NCBI GenBank assembly: GCA_964475415.1
Contig: CAYYWZ010000003.1
Coordinates: forward strand, 1 to 64,000
Length of the DNA: 64,000 nucleotides
Direction: 5' to 3'
Source of the DNA: CALCMJ01 sp964475415
Lineage (GTDB): Bacteria; Bacteroidota; Bacteroidia; Chitinophagales; Saprospiraceae
In this document: piece after piece, positions 1-8,343 of the stretch
Numbering within the stretch: the stretch's first letter is position 1
Layout: every line of letters begins with the position of its first letter
Position numbers and translations under genes: made by a program
Notes under the pieces: model-generated
What the model saw: only the letters and a program-made list of their open reading frames with translations
Told to the model about the DNA's origin: nothing
Database searches by the model: none

Positions 1-365
1 CTGTATTAGCTTGGTCTCTAAATGTAAATGAGGAAAAAGCTTCCTACTTAGTAGACGAATCCTATAATCAGATATTTATAGATGGATCTGTAGAAGGAGG
101 TATTGTTTCGGGTACGGATGATAAAGAAACGCTAGAAGGTGTTCATATATATCCTAATCCTGTAAATGGTGAATTCAATATAGAAATCGAGGGTGTAGAT
201 ATGAAGGATGTACAAGTCAGAATTTTTGATAATACAGGTAGACTAGTACTTCGAAGAGCTGGTGATACGACCATAGATGTTGATAATCTTCCAGGAGGAC
301 TGTATATGTATCACTTACAAACGGAAGATAAAATAGCAACAGGTAAATTGCTATTTGTCAAGTAA
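1..365 (+). CDS. C-terminal end of a T9SS-secreted protein (partial)
   Basis: This open frame enters from the left edge, is read from base 3, and stops with TAA at 363-365, leaving about 120 residues. The last 75 residues form a type A T9SS sorting domain: a YPNPVNGEF motif, a short beta-rich module with IFDNTGRLV, then LPGGLYMYHLQ and a terminal KLLFVK strand. In this family the domain directs export across the outer membrane by the type IX system and is then removed. The upstream catalytic or adhesive part lies outside the window, so the function of the mature protein cannot be told. It is followed at once by a strong hairpin terminator. Confidence 0.85.
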   Translation, partial: VLAWSLNVNEEKASYLVDESYNQIFIDGSVEGGIVSGTDDKETLEGVHIYPNPVNGEFNIEIEGVDMKDVQVRIFDNTGRLVLRRAGDTTIDVDNLPGGLYMYHLQTEDKIATGKLLFVK

Positions 366-391
366 CCCGATTATATTTTTTTTATCCCATG

Positions 392-443
392 AATAAGAAG
401 AAGCCCCAGATTAGAAATTTCTAATCTGGGGCTTCTTCTTATT
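392..443. terminator. Perfect 26-bp inverted repeat, bidirectional terminator
   Basis: Two 26-base arms (392-417 and 418-443) are exact reverse complements with no spacer, with a GC core (GCCCCAGA / TCTGGGGC) and T-rich flanks on both sides. It sits 27 bases after the T9SS gene stop and ends transcription from that gene; it could also stop leftward transcription that runs past sodA. Confidence 0.85.
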
Positions 444-540
444 TTATAGATACTTCTGGATATAGACTATCAAATAAATCTCTAGAATATTAAGCCCTTT
501 AAATCTCTCTAATCCCTTTCGACTAGAGACACATTGACAT

Positions 541-578
541 AAAAAAACCACTTACAAGAATACCTGTAAGTGGTTTTA
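541..578 (-). terminator. Terminator of the superoxide dismutase gene
   Basis: Arms 544-556 and 565-577 (AAAACCACTTACA / TGTAAGTGGTTTT) pair perfectly around an 8-base loop. On the minus strand the stem is followed by a run of T. It lies 22 bases past the sodA stop codon. Confidence 0.85.
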
Positions 579-599
579 TATTTTAAATGCTAGAGAAAA

Positions 600-1208
600 T
601 TATTTCCCTGCATTATATCTTTTGCTCACCTCATCCCAGTTGATTACATTGAAGAATCCTTTTACATAGTCAGGTCTTCTGTTCTGGTAATGTAAGTAGT
701 ATGCATGTTCCCATACATCAATTCCTAATATAGGTGTGCCACCACAGCCTACACCAGACATCAATGGATTATCTTGGTTAGGACTAGAACATACCTCTAC
801 TTTTCCTCCCTTGTGTACACATAACCATGCCCATCCTGATCCGAATCTTGTTCCAGCAGCAGCAGCAAATTTTTCTTTGAACCCATCATAAGAACCATAA
901 GCCTCATTGATAGCATCAGCAAGATCTCCAGAAGGAGCTCCACCGCCATCAGGACTCATCACACTCCAGAATAGAGAGTGGTTATAGAATCCTCCACCAT
1001 TATTTCTGACAGCACTATTGTTCATGTCTAGATTATGTAGAATATCTTCTATACTTTTTCCTTCTAGATCCGTTCCTTCTATAGCAGCATTAAGTTTTTT
1101 TGTATACCCCGCATGGTGTTTTCCATGATGTATCTCCATCGTTCTAGCGTCTATATGTGGTTCTAGAGCATCATGTGCATACGGTAAATCTGGTAGTGTA
1201 AAAGCCAT
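600..1208 (-). CDS. sodA: Superoxide dismutase, Fe/Mn family (Mn-type residues)
   Basis: A 202-residue cytoplasmic enzyme that converts superoxide to hydrogen peroxide and oxygen. Length and order of motifs match the family: helical N-terminal hairpin with MEIHHGKHH, then GGGFYNHSLFW, then DVWEHAYYLHY. The four metal ligands are H27, H77, D164 and H168. The second-sphere glutamine is in the C-terminal half (NQDNPLM) and the N-terminal site is Gly-rich, which is the pattern of Mn enzymes rather than Fe enzymes; cambialistic use cannot be excluded. It is monocistronic, with its own terminator downstream and 90 bases separating it from prfC. Confidence 0.95.
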   Translation of the reverse strand: MAFTLPDLPYAHDALEPHIDARTMEIHHGKHHAGYTKKLNAAIEGTDLEGKSIEDILHNLDMNNSAVRNNGGGFYNHSLFWSVMSPDGGGAPSGDLADAINEAYGSYDGFKEKFAAAAGTRFGSGWAWLCVHKGGKVEVCSSPNQDNPLMSGVGCGGTPILGIDVWEHAYYLHYQNRRPDYVKGFFNVINWDEVSKRYNAGK

Positions 1209-1298
1209 TTTTTATATATTTTGATTTGAATAATAGTATTTAATCTCTTAACAGATTTGAAGGTAAGAAGTTCGACCCGCTATTGCTAAAAATTTACA

Positions 1299-2879
1299 TT
1301 AATTTTCGCTTATTTCATGAAAGTGTATCTCAGGATGATTTTCTTCTATCGTTTTTAGGGTCCATGCAGACTCTGCTAAGAATACATATTCACCTTCTAT
1401 ATCTTTTGCAATATTAGCTTTTCTTCTTTTGATAAACTCTTTGAGTGCTACATCACTGTCCCAGCTCATCCACAATGCTTTATGCAGATTGATAGGTTCA
1501 TATTTACAAGAGGCTCCATATTCATGTTCGAGTCTGTATTGTATTACATCGAACTGTAAGGCTCCTACTGTACCGACAATTTTTCTGTTGTTATCGACCT
1601 TAGTAAACATCTGCGCAACGCCTTCTTCCATTAATTGATTCAGTCCCTTATTGAGTTGTTTCGTTTTAAGGGGATTAGCATTTTCTACATATCGGAATTG
1701 CTCTGGTGAGAATCGAGGAATACCCTTGAAATGTAATGTTTCTCCTTCGGTAAGACCATCTCCTATTTTAAAATTTCCTGAATCGTAGAGCCCTATAATA
1801 TCTCCTGGGTAGGCTTCTTCGACGATGGTTTTTTTAGAAGCCATAAAGGCTGTCGGATTAGAAAACTTTAATTTCCGTTCTTGACGTACATGTAGGTAGT
1901 TGGTATTTCGTTGGAATTTTCCAGAACAGATTCTCAGAAACGCGATACGATCTCTATGCTTAGGATCCATATTAGCGTGGATCTTAAATACAAATCCAGA
2001 AAATTTATCTTCAGTAGGTAAGACAACTCGTTCTTCTGTTTCTCTACTCAGTGGTGATGGTGCTATTTCTGTAAAACAATCTAGTAATTCTTTTACACCG
2101 AAATTATTAATCGCACTACCAAAAAACACAGGACTCAGTTCTCCAGCCAGATATTTTTCTTTGTCAAAAGCAGGATACACACTGACAATCATATCTATTT
2201 CTTCTCTCAGTTCAGCAGCCAGTCTTTCTCCTACTTTTTCCTCCAGGGTATTATCACTAAGATCTTCTATAGTCATCACATCTTCCGATGACTGCTTACC
2301 GTGTGGAGAAAAAAGTACTAACTTTTTCTCATATAAATTATATACGCCTTTAAATCTTTGTCCCATACCTATAGGCCAACTTAGAGGGCATACATTAAGA
2401 CCAAGTTTTTCCTCTACCTCATCGAGTAGATCTATACCATCTTTTCCTTCCCGATCTAGTTTGTTGATAAACACGATCATAGGCGTATCTCTCATTTTAC
2501 AAACCCCTACAAGTTTTTCTGTCTGCTCCTCCACACCCTTGGCAACATCTATTACAACGATTGCACTATCTACGGCTGTCAGCGTTCTGTAAGTATCTTC
2601 TGCAAAATCTTTGTGACCAGGTGTATCGAGGATATTTATTTTTTTCCCGTTATAGTTAAATGCCATTACAGAGGTTGCTACGGAGATACCTCTCTGTCGT
2701 TCTATATCCATAAAATCAGAGGTAGCCGCTTTTTTGATCTTATTAGATTTTACAGCTCCCGCCACCTGGATAGCTCCTCCAAATAAAAGAAGTTTTTCCG
2801 TAAGCGTAGTCTTTCCTGCATCCGGGTGAGAAACAATCCCAAAAGTCTTTCTTTTATTTATTTCTTCGATATTTGCCAT
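1299..2879 (-). CDS. prfC: Peptide chain release factor 3
   Basis: A 526-residue translational GTPase that recycles RF1/RF2 from the ribosome after termination. The GTP-binding motifs are all visible: P-loop SHPDAGKTTLTEK near residue 17, DIERQRGIS (switch I), DTPGHKDF (G3) and NKLDREG (G4), followed by beta-barrel domains and the RF3-specific C-terminal region (FSPEQFRYVENANPLKTKQL). Length equals the usual bacterial RF3 (about 530). It is not EF-G, which would be about 700 residues with domains IV and V. A -7-like box lies about 20 bases upstream of the ATG, so it probably has its own promoter. Confidence 0.96.
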   Translation of the reverse strand: MANIEEINKRKTFGIVSHPDAGKTTLTEKLLLFGGAIQVAGAVKSNKIKKAATSDFMDIERQRGISVATSVMAFNYNGKKINILDTPGHKDFAEDTYRTLTAVDSAIVVIDVAKGVEEQTEKLVGVCKMRDTPMIVFINKLDREGKDGIDLLDEVEEKLGLNVCPLSWPIGMGQRFKGVYNLYEKKLVLFSPHGKQSSEDVMTIEDLSDNTLEEKVGERLAAELREEIDMIVSVYPAFDKEKYLAGELSPVFFGSAINNFGVKELLDCFTEIAPSPLSRETEERVVLPTEDKFSGFVFKIHANMDPKHRDRIAFLRICSGKFQRNTNYLHVRQERKLKFSNPTAFMASKKTIVEEAYPGDIIGLYDSGNFKIGDGLTEGETLHFKGIPRFSPEQFRYVENANPLKTKQLNKGLNQLMEEGVAQMFTKVDNNRKIVGTVGALQFDVIQYRLEHEYGASCKYEPINLHKALWMSWDSDVALKEFIKRRKANIAKDIEGEYVFLAESAWTLKTIEENHPEIHFHEISEN

Positions 2880-2899
2880 AATATTTATAATAGAGAGGA

Positions 2900-2907
2900 C
2901 AAAAGTA
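2900..2907 (-). promoter_or_regulatory. Candidate -7 box for prfC
   Basis: TACTTTTG on the minus strand matches the Bacteroidota -7 consensus TAnnTTTG and lies 20 bases before the prfC start. I see no clear TTG at the -33 position, so this is a half-match. Confidence 0.4.
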
Positions 2908-3033
2908 AGAAATTCAGGATTTTAGAGCGCTTTAGTTTAAATAAAGATATTGGATCTTATATTATGTAAAGCAATTAGCTTTATTTAGTACATATTTTAT
3001 TTCATAAACCGACTAGGCTTAATTTTTAGATTC

Positions 3034-4881
3034 ATGACAGAATTGGCGAGCATTATTGTATTAGGAATTTTTGCCCAGTGGATCGCTTGGAGGATGAAGC
3101 TTCCAGCTATCCTGCCACTTATTCTTATAGGACTTGCTGTAGGTCCCTTATCTACCTTATGGAATACTGGGGGAGAGAAATGGTTGGAACCTATATGGAA
3201 TTCAGAAAGAGGTTTATTTCCAGGGGATAGTCTTTTCTATTTTGTAGAGTTAGCGATAGGAATTATTTTATTTGAAGGAGGACTTACACTTAAGCGAGAA
3301 GAAATAAAAAATGTAGGACCTACTATTTTTAATCTGGTCTCGTTAGGAGCCTTTGTTACCTTTGTAGGAGCAGCAATCCTTACGCATTATATAGTTGGTT
3401 TACCTTGGCTTATATCATCATTATTTGCTGCATTAGTTATTGTAACCGGCCCTACTGTTATTGCCCCTATCCTCAGAAATGTTCCTTTGAAAAGAGATGT
3501 GGCTACAGTGCTTAAGTGGGAAGGTATATTGATCGATCCCATAGGTGCATTAGCGGCGGTATTGGTTTTTGAGTTGATCATATCCTTAACAGAAGGTGGA
3601 GGAGGAGGAGCATTCACACAGCATGCTTTAGTTCAATTTATTAAGATTGCGGTAGTAGGAACAGCTCTAGGATACTTGGCAGCTATAGTATTGAAGCAAC
3701 TCTTGATCAGAAAATGGATACCGCATTATTTGATTAATGTTTTCACCCTTGCCTTTGTGATGTTGATGTTTGTAGAATCGGGAATTATAGTCCATGATTC
3801 TGGTCTATTGACTGTGGTGGTTATGGGCTTAGCTTTAGGGAATATGGATGTTCCACATCTTAAGGAAATATTGGACTTTAAGGAATCTCTAAGTATCCTT
3901 TTGATATCGGTGCTCTTCATTTTACTATCTGCTAATATCAATATGTCAGACCTAGAGTTACTTATGGATTGGAAATGTATAGCGCTATTTTTGGCTATAA
4001 TTTTAGTGGTAAGACCCCTTGGCGTTTTTCTTAGTACAAGAAATTCTAGTTTAAGTTTTAATGATAAGTTGTTTATAAGTTGGGTAGGACCTCGAGGAAT
4101 TGTTGCAGCTGGTATTGCCTCCTTATTCGGAATTAAACTTATGAAGCAAGGACTAGAAGGAGCGGAATATATTACACCGCTAGTATTTATGGTTGTACTC
4201 GGTACAGTTTTGCTTAATGCTACTACGGCTAGGTTTATTGCAAGAATCTTAGGCGTTATGATCGATAAGAGTAACGGCACGCTGATCATAGGCGCTAACC
4301 AAGCTGCTAGGCTTCTAGCTAAGTACATTTCAGATAATGGTCAGGAAGTTGCCCTTATAGATACTAATGTTTCTAATATTCAGAAAGCTGCAAAAGAAGG
4401 GCTCAAAGGATTTAATATTGATATTTACAGAGATGATATTTTTGATAATCTGGAGTTGAACGAGATGGGTTACCTGATGGCGCTCACGGGAAGTTCTGAT
4501 GTAAACCGTTACGCGCTGAATAAGTTTAGAGAAGATTTTGGTGAGAATGGATCCTATAGATTGATAGCCCCAGAAGAGATGGAACGTGAAGGTAAGGATA
4601 GTATGAGCGATGGCTTGTTTTCTTATACGGATGACTATATAAACTTCAGTGAGGTAGCGAGAGATTACCCCATGATGAACGAGATCAATATCCGAGATAC
4701 GGAAAACTACGAGGCTATGATTCTCGAGATGAGAGAGAAGAAAAATAGTATTCCTATTTTTATTAAGGATGCTCAGGGCGAACTTAAGATCATCCCATCA
4801 CACGAGTCTGCAGGCAAAGAAATTAGTGAAGGCATGGCGCTAGTGTATATGGGAAAAACACTCAACTTAGAGACTGATTAG
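3034..4881 (+). CDS. CPA1-type Na+(K+)/H+ antiporter with C-terminal TrkA-N-like domain
   Basis: A 615-residue inner-membrane exchanger. Residues about 1-400 hold roughly 12 hydrophobic segments with CPA1 signatures: LFEGGLTL, TGPTVIAPI near residue 138, EGILIDPIGA near 163 (the ion-binding Asp), and SWVGPRGIVAAG near 350. Residues about 415-510 (GTLIIGANQAARLLAKYI, then ALIDTN) look like a Rossmann-type RCK/TrkA-N nucleotide-binding module, followed by a small cytoplasmic tail. In this family the C-terminal module gates transport in response to nucleotides or ions. The substrate cation is not predictable. The gene is monocistronic, divergent from prfC. Confidence 0.9.
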   Translation: MTELASIIVLGIFAQWIAWRMKLPAILPLILIGLAVGPLSTLWNTGGEKWLEPIWNSERGLFPGDSLFYFVELAIGIILFEGGLTLKREEIKNVGPTIFNLVSLGAFVTFVGAAILTHYIVGLPWLISSLFAALVIVTGPTVIAPILRNVPLKRDVATVLKWEGILIDPIGALAAVLVFELIISLTEGGGGGAFTQHALVQFIKIAVVGTALGYLAAIVLKQLLIRKWIPHYLINVFTLAFVMLMFVESGIIVHDSGLLTVVVMGLALGNMDVPHLKEILDFKESLSILLISVLFILLSANINMSDLELLMDWKCIALFLAIILVVRPLGVFLSTRNSSLSFNDKLFISWVGPRGIVAAGIASLFGIKLMKQGLEGAEYITPLVFMVVLGTVLLNATTARFIARILGVMIDKSNGTLIIGANQAARLLAKYISDNGQEVALIDTNVSNIQKAAKEGLKGFNIDIYRDDIFDNLELNEMGYLMALTGSSDVNRYALNKFREDFGENGSYRLIAPEEMEREGKDSMSDGLFSYTDDYINFSEVARDYPMMNEINIRDTENYEAMILEMREKKNSIPIFIKDAQGELKIIPSHESAGKEISEGMALVYMGKTLNLETD

Positions 4882-5050
4882 GGCGTAACCCTACATGCCT
4901 CGTTCCTCGTTATTTCAGGTCGGAGTATTCCAGACTCGCAGGTCTGCTCGGTCCTAACGGACTAGGCATACGCTTAGCTGCGCAAGCCAAGCTTCAGTAG
5001 GCCTATCTTCCATGTTCCTTACGCGGGGCGGCTTACTTTATCTTTGTGAT
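4882..5050. other. GC-richer non-coding segment with small hairpins
   Basis: No gene is visible here. Base composition is clearly richer in G and C than the neighbouring genes. It starts with TAGGG/CCCTA flanking CGTAA directly at the antiporter stop and includes a short CAGAC/GTCTG hairpin near 4932-4947. There is no T-run typical of a terminator and no tRNA T-loop motif. It may be a structured RNA or a degraded element; it leads straight into the repeat array. Confidence 0.4.
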
Positions 5051-5345
5051 ATAGTCGAGACGACAGCCTGCTCAATATTGATATAGATTTTTCAAAATAG
5101 GCTCATCTTAGTTATAAGATAGTATGATAATAATTAGTTATTTCGTAAGTGCGGCTTTAGCCGCGAATACAGTACTAGTATTTGCTCGAGTACAAAGGAG
5201 ACATCATGAATGTAATCGAGGCTTCAGCCTAGTCAGTGCAGATATAGATTTTTGTAATTATCCTTGTCTTTGCATTAATAAAGTATAGTAAAAATAAGTA
5301 TTGCGCAAGCGCGGCTAAAGCCATGAGTACAGTCACAAGTGCTGT
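5051..5345 (+). repeat. Left part of a ~160-bp tandem repeat array (two units)
   Basis: Two diverged copies start near 5053 and 5212, about 159 bases apart. Each unit carries a first palindrome (GAGGCTTCAGCCTx, best at 5218-5231), an AT-rich spacer starting ATATAGATTTTT, and a second palindrome (GCGGCT-TT-AGCCGC at 5151-5164; GCGGCTAAAGCC at 5311-5322) followed by GxxTACAG. The same unit recurs at 6482-6835. Confidence 0.75.
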
Positions 5346-5553
5346 GCAATTTTGGTCCTTTAATTCATTATTAAACGCAAGCGATACAAGTCGTAAGTAA
5401 TTTTATTTTTAACTTTCAACTGGTAACATGATTGCTTATGAACAAAAAACAAGGTTTATATTATTCAGTGTTATTGGATTAAATAATTAACTAATTGACT
5501 TGGCGTCTTGGGGAACGAACTCACTACAATGCTTTAAGTTTTTTACATAATAA
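5346..5553. other. Junction region between repeat array and unknown gene
   Basis: AT-rich, no gene. It contains the string GGCGTCTTGGGGAACGAACT near 5502-5521, which resembles TAGCGTCGGGAGTCTGGGGAATGAACT near 17527-17553 in the second accessory patch. The likely promoter of the following gene is in this stretch but no clear box stands out. Confidence 0.35.
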
Positions 5554-6451
5554 ATGAACTGGATAATGACAATCGGAGAATATATTAAAAGCCTTAATTT
5601 TAATAAAGTAAAGTATCTACTTAAGAAGCGGGAGTCAAAGAACTTTAGAGTTTACAATGAAGGTAAAAATCAATATTTTCCGAATGACTCAACAATAGGA
5701 TCAGAACTATTAACTCTTGAAGATTTTGAAGAAAAGTTTCAATCTTATAATACTGAAAGCCTTCTTTCATTTATAAAATATGAGAAGAATCCGTATCTGA
5801 TTTCACCAAATCATTTCGATCTAACGGGTATCATACAATTTATACAAAATGATAAAATTGTAGGCTTTATAAACTGTAATCTGTTTCGATTTCAGTTCAT
5901 AACAGGGGAAGGAAATCAATTAAGGTATGATCCATATTCAATAAATTATATTCGATCATGGATGAGAGAAGAAGGCTTTCAATTTCTACCTGCTTATGGA
6001 GGACCATATGGAATCCAACTTTGGAAATATTGTACATATCCAGAATCATTCAACTATCCTTCTAGATTAAATTATTTTGAAACAAGCATTGAACTTAGTC
6101 TCAACTCAATTAATCAAAAAAAAATGGAAACTAGACATTTCAGCAAAAGGAGATTGTCCTACAAAGGAACAGTTTGATTTAATTGATGCTTTCCTTTTAA
6201 ATAAATATAAAGCTAAGAAATTGATTATTGATCGGCTTTTCAATCTCTATCAAACTACCGATCGCTTTAACTATGAATTACCTGAACTGACAAATCAGGA
6301 ACAACTATATTATTTCTTTGGAAACGGCGGGACATTGACTGTTACAGAAGAGTATGAAGATGCGATTATCATAGAGTTTGCAACTTGGGATGAAGAGCAT
6401 GGAGCATACTACTACTATTATCCTATAGAGAATAGATTACAAATAGGATAA
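5554..6451 (+). pseudogene. Unknown gene broken by a frameshift in a 9-A run
   Basis: Two overlapping frames read as one protein of about 298 residues. The first (5554-6177) runs well until the A9 tract at 6116-6124, after which its translation (ETRHFSKRRLSYKGTV) loses sense, while the next frame continues smoothly (KKWKLDISAKGDCPTKEQFDLIDAF) to a stop at 6451. Removing one A would fuse them. The protein is soluble, rich in aromatic residues, and ends with a run of five tyrosines (GAYYYYYPIENR). I do not recognise a family. Either the gene is inactivated, phase-variable through slippage, or this is a homopolymer sequencing error. It lies inside a repeat array, which suggests it was inserted. 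Confidence 0.65.
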
Positions 6452-6481
6452 TAACTGATTTTCTCTATGTAACTTGTTTAA

Positions 6482-6835
6482 GTAATCGAGGTACAGCGCG
6501 AATACAGTGCAAGTATAAATGCAGAAATCTTGAATGTAATCTAGGCTTCAGCCTCGTCAAGACTGTTGCAGTTTTGCGGATAAGCTTGTCTTAGTACGAA
6601 TATAAGTTCTAGTAATAATAAAGCAATATGCAGGCGCAGCTAAAGCCTGCGGGTACAAACACGAATATAGCACGAGGAGAAAGATTATAATATCAATGTA
6701 GTCGAGGCTTCAGCCTCGTCAGCGAGGTTACAGTTTTTTGCAAATAGGTTTATTTTAGTAAAAATATATGATCTAGTTGTAATAAGCACTAAACTGGCGC
6801 GGCTAAAGCCGCGAGTACAGGACGAAGACAATATT
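6482..6835 (+). repeat. Right part of the ~160-bp tandem repeat array (three units, first truncated)
   Basis: Units start near 6482 (shortened), 6536 and 6698, the last two about 162 bases apart. Palindromes: CTAGGCTTCAGCCTCG at 6541-6556, CGAGGCTTCAGCCTCG at 6703-6718, and CGCGGC-TAAA-GCCGCG at 6798-6813. In the copy at 6630-6650 both arms differ together (GCAGGC ... GCCTGC), so pairing is kept. The array is continuous in sense with 5051-5345, interrupted by 5346-6481. Confidence 0.75.
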
Positions 6836-6860
6836 TAGAACAAAACCTATGGTAGACACA

Positions 6861-6888
6861 AAAAAAAGAGCAAGCCTAAGCTTGCTCT
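6861..6888 (-). terminator. Terminator of the PadR-PspC operon
   Basis: Arms AGAGCAAGC (6867-6875) and GCTTGCTCT (6880-6888) pair around CTAA, and the minus strand then has a run of eight T. It lies about 90 bases past the PspC stop codon. Confidence 0.85.
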
Positions 6889-6975
6889 ATCACTACGAAA
6901 TTACTGGTTAGTAAGTAATCAATAACTATAACATAAATCCATTACGGATAGGCATATCTTGAAATACACGCTTTT

Positions 6976-7644
6976 TTACTTTCTTTTTTTTTTAGACTGA
7001 AAGTCCTTGCTTAGATCTGTGAGCTTAGCCTGAAGATCTGATAGCTCATCTTCTACTGTTCTTGCTATACTTTCTACATTGATCGGTTCGCCCTTCATAG
7101 CTAACTTATCGCTAGCGTTCTTCGCCTTAGGGACAATAATCCATAAGAATAAGTACAATGGAAGTCCTATCCCTGCTCCAAATATAAGTACCGCCATTAC
7201 AATTCTTACCCATAATGGATCGTGAACACCTAGATAGGAAGCGATTCCTGAACAAACACCTGCTACGATCTTCTCATCTGGATCTCTAAATAATCTTCTA
7301 TTAGATTTTTTAGTAGAGCTCGTATAGTTTGTCTTTTGAGAAGCCTTATATGTTGTAGAATGTGTATGAGATTCACTGATGCTTTCTGCACCGAATTCCT
7401 CTGGTGTCCCCATGATAGCGACAATGCTATCTAGATCTTTATTGGTAATAATACCATAACCTTTCATTCTCTCTTGGAAAAGTTCCGCCATTCTAGATTC
7501 TATATCTTCCATGATCTCATCACAGCCTTCAGAATCAGAAAAATGCTTATGGATAGAGTTTAGATAGCTCTTGAGATGTATAAAGGCGTCATCATCTATA
7601 GTGAATGGGTGCCCTCCTAAATTTATGTTTTCTACTTTTTTCAT
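6976..7644 (-). CDS. PspC-domain membrane protein
   Basis: A 222-residue inner-membrane protein. Residues 1-85 form a soluble N-terminal region common in Bacteroidota PspC proteins (INLGGHPFTIDDDAF, ending in a GTPEEFG segment). Residues about 115-175 are the PspC domain: RRLFRDPDEKIVAGVCSGIASYLG, then a hydrophobic segment ending LWIIVPK. A charged helical tail follows. PspC proteins are envelope-stress components; the exact role here is not known. It is the second gene after a PadR regulator with a 99-base gap, a pairing often seen in this phylum, so the regulator probably controls it. The stop codon is 87 bases before a strong terminator. Confidence 0.9.
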   Translation of the reverse strand: MKKVENINLGGHPFTIDDDAFIHLKSYLNSIHKHFSDSEGCDEIMEDIESRMAELFQERMKGYGIITNKDLDSIVAIMGTPEEFGAESISESHTHSTTYKASQKTNYTSSTKKSNRRLFRDPDEKIVAGVCSGIASYLGVHDPLWVRIVMAVLIFGAGIGLPLYLFLWIIVPKAKNASDKLAMKGEPINVESIARTVEDELSDLQAKLTDLSKDFQSKKKRK

Positions 7645-7743
7645 TTCTTTATTTTTTAGTGTTTAGATGGTTGTATCCATCTCGATAGTGATTTTTTAGT
7701 TTAATGCTTATTGATTACTTTCTACTGTTGGTTTTTTCTACGG

Positions 7744-8100
7744 CTAAGAAGCTTTTAGTTTTGTGGTAGAAGCTTGTACTGCATGATTCAGCTCTTCCCA
7801 TGTTTGTATAAGCTCAGTCAAGAAGGTCTTTCCCTGATCCGTGATGAGATAATATTTTCTCGGAGGACCACTTTTTGATTCTTTCCACTTATAACTTAGG
7901 AGTTCAGAATTCTTGAGCCTATTAAGGAGAGGGTAGAGTGTCCCTTCTACTACGATAAGTTTTGACTCTTTTAGCTTTTTGATGATATCTGAAGGGTATG
8001 CTTCTTTCTGATTCAGAATAGAAAGTACACACATTTCTAATATTCCTTTTCTCATCTGTGCTTTTGTGTTTTCGATTTTCATGTAATTTAATTTTTGCAA
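7744..8100 (-). CDS. PadR-family transcriptional regulator
   Basis: A 118-residue winged-helix DNA-binding protein. The PadR pattern is plain: MRKGILEMCVLSILNQ, the recognition-helix region YPSDIIKKLKE, then VVEGTLYPLLNRLKNSELL and the wing GPPRKYYLITDQGK, followed by a short dimerisation helix. Two starts are possible, at 8100 or at 8082 (M7, MKIENTKAQMRKG); the inner one gives the usual N-terminus of the family. It leads the operon with the PspC gene. Its upstream region has a promoter overlapped by an inverted repeat, consistent with autorepression, which is common for PadR proteins. Confidence 0.9.
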   Translation of the reverse strand: MQKLNYMKIENTKAQMRKGILEMCVLSILNQKEAYPSDIIKKLKESKLIVVEGTLYPLLNRLKNSELLSYKWKESKSGPPRKYYLITDQGKTFLTELIQTWEELNHAVQASTTKLKAS

Positions 8101-8183
8101 GCTCGCTTATATTATAAGTGATGACTTTTTATCCTTGGTTATACTTTCCACTAACTGTATAGTATTTGAGTATAATTACAATT

Positions 8184-8214
8184 CAAAGATAAGCAAACAT
8201 AAAGTACCATGCAA
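8184..8214 (-). promoter_or_regulatory. Promoter of the PadR-PspC operon
   Basis: On the minus strand TTG at 8212-8214 is followed after 20 bases by TATCTTTG at 8184-8191, matching the Bacteroidota -33/-7 pattern. The leader to the PadR start would be about 80-100 bases. Confidence 0.6.
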
Positions 8215-8245
8215 TACATAGTACACTAATATAGCATAGTACTAT
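8204..8245. promoter_or_regulatory. Candidate PadR operator
   Basis: GTACCATG (8204-8211) and CATAGTAC (8217-8224) form an inverted repeat with 7 of 8 bases paired, covering the -33 element. The half-site CATAGTAC recurs at 8235-8242 inside the perfect palindrome ATAGTACTAT (8236-8245). Placement over the promoter suggests repression; binding by this PadR is an inference. Confidence 0.5.
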
Positions 8246-8272
8246 ACAAACGGTATATTTTAATCGATAAAC

Positions 8273-8306
8273 ATAAAAAAAAGCCACCAGCATTTGCTGA
8301 TGGCTT
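8273..8306 (-). terminator. Terminator of the small T9SS-secreted protein gene
   Basis: Arms AAGCCACCAGCA (8281-8292) and TGCTGATGGCTT (8295-8306) pair with one mismatch around a tiny loop; on the minus strand a T-run follows. It begins 38 bases after the stop codon. Confidence 0.85.
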
Positions 8307-8343
8307 ATAACTATATCTTTATAGGTTGACTTCTTAACCTTTT

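Noticed and set aside
1900..2592. 230-residue open frame opposite prfC
   Set aside because: Antisense to a clear RF3 gene; Ser/Thr-rich composition typical of a shadow frame.
3726..4328. 200-residue open frame opposite the antiporter
   Set aside because: Antisense to a well-supported transporter gene, no domain and shadow-like composition.
4882..5050. tRNA or rRNA fragment
   Set aside because: GC-rich and hairpin-forming, but no T-loop GGTTCGAnnCC motif or cloverleaf could be drawn.
5554..6451. Programmed ribosomal frameshift as in IS elements
   Set aside because: No transposase-like features, DDE residues or terminal inverted repeats; the A-run alone is not enough.
5051..6835. CRISPR array
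   Set aside because: The repeats are ~160 bp, diverged and palindromic with no regular short unique spacers, and no cas gene is near.
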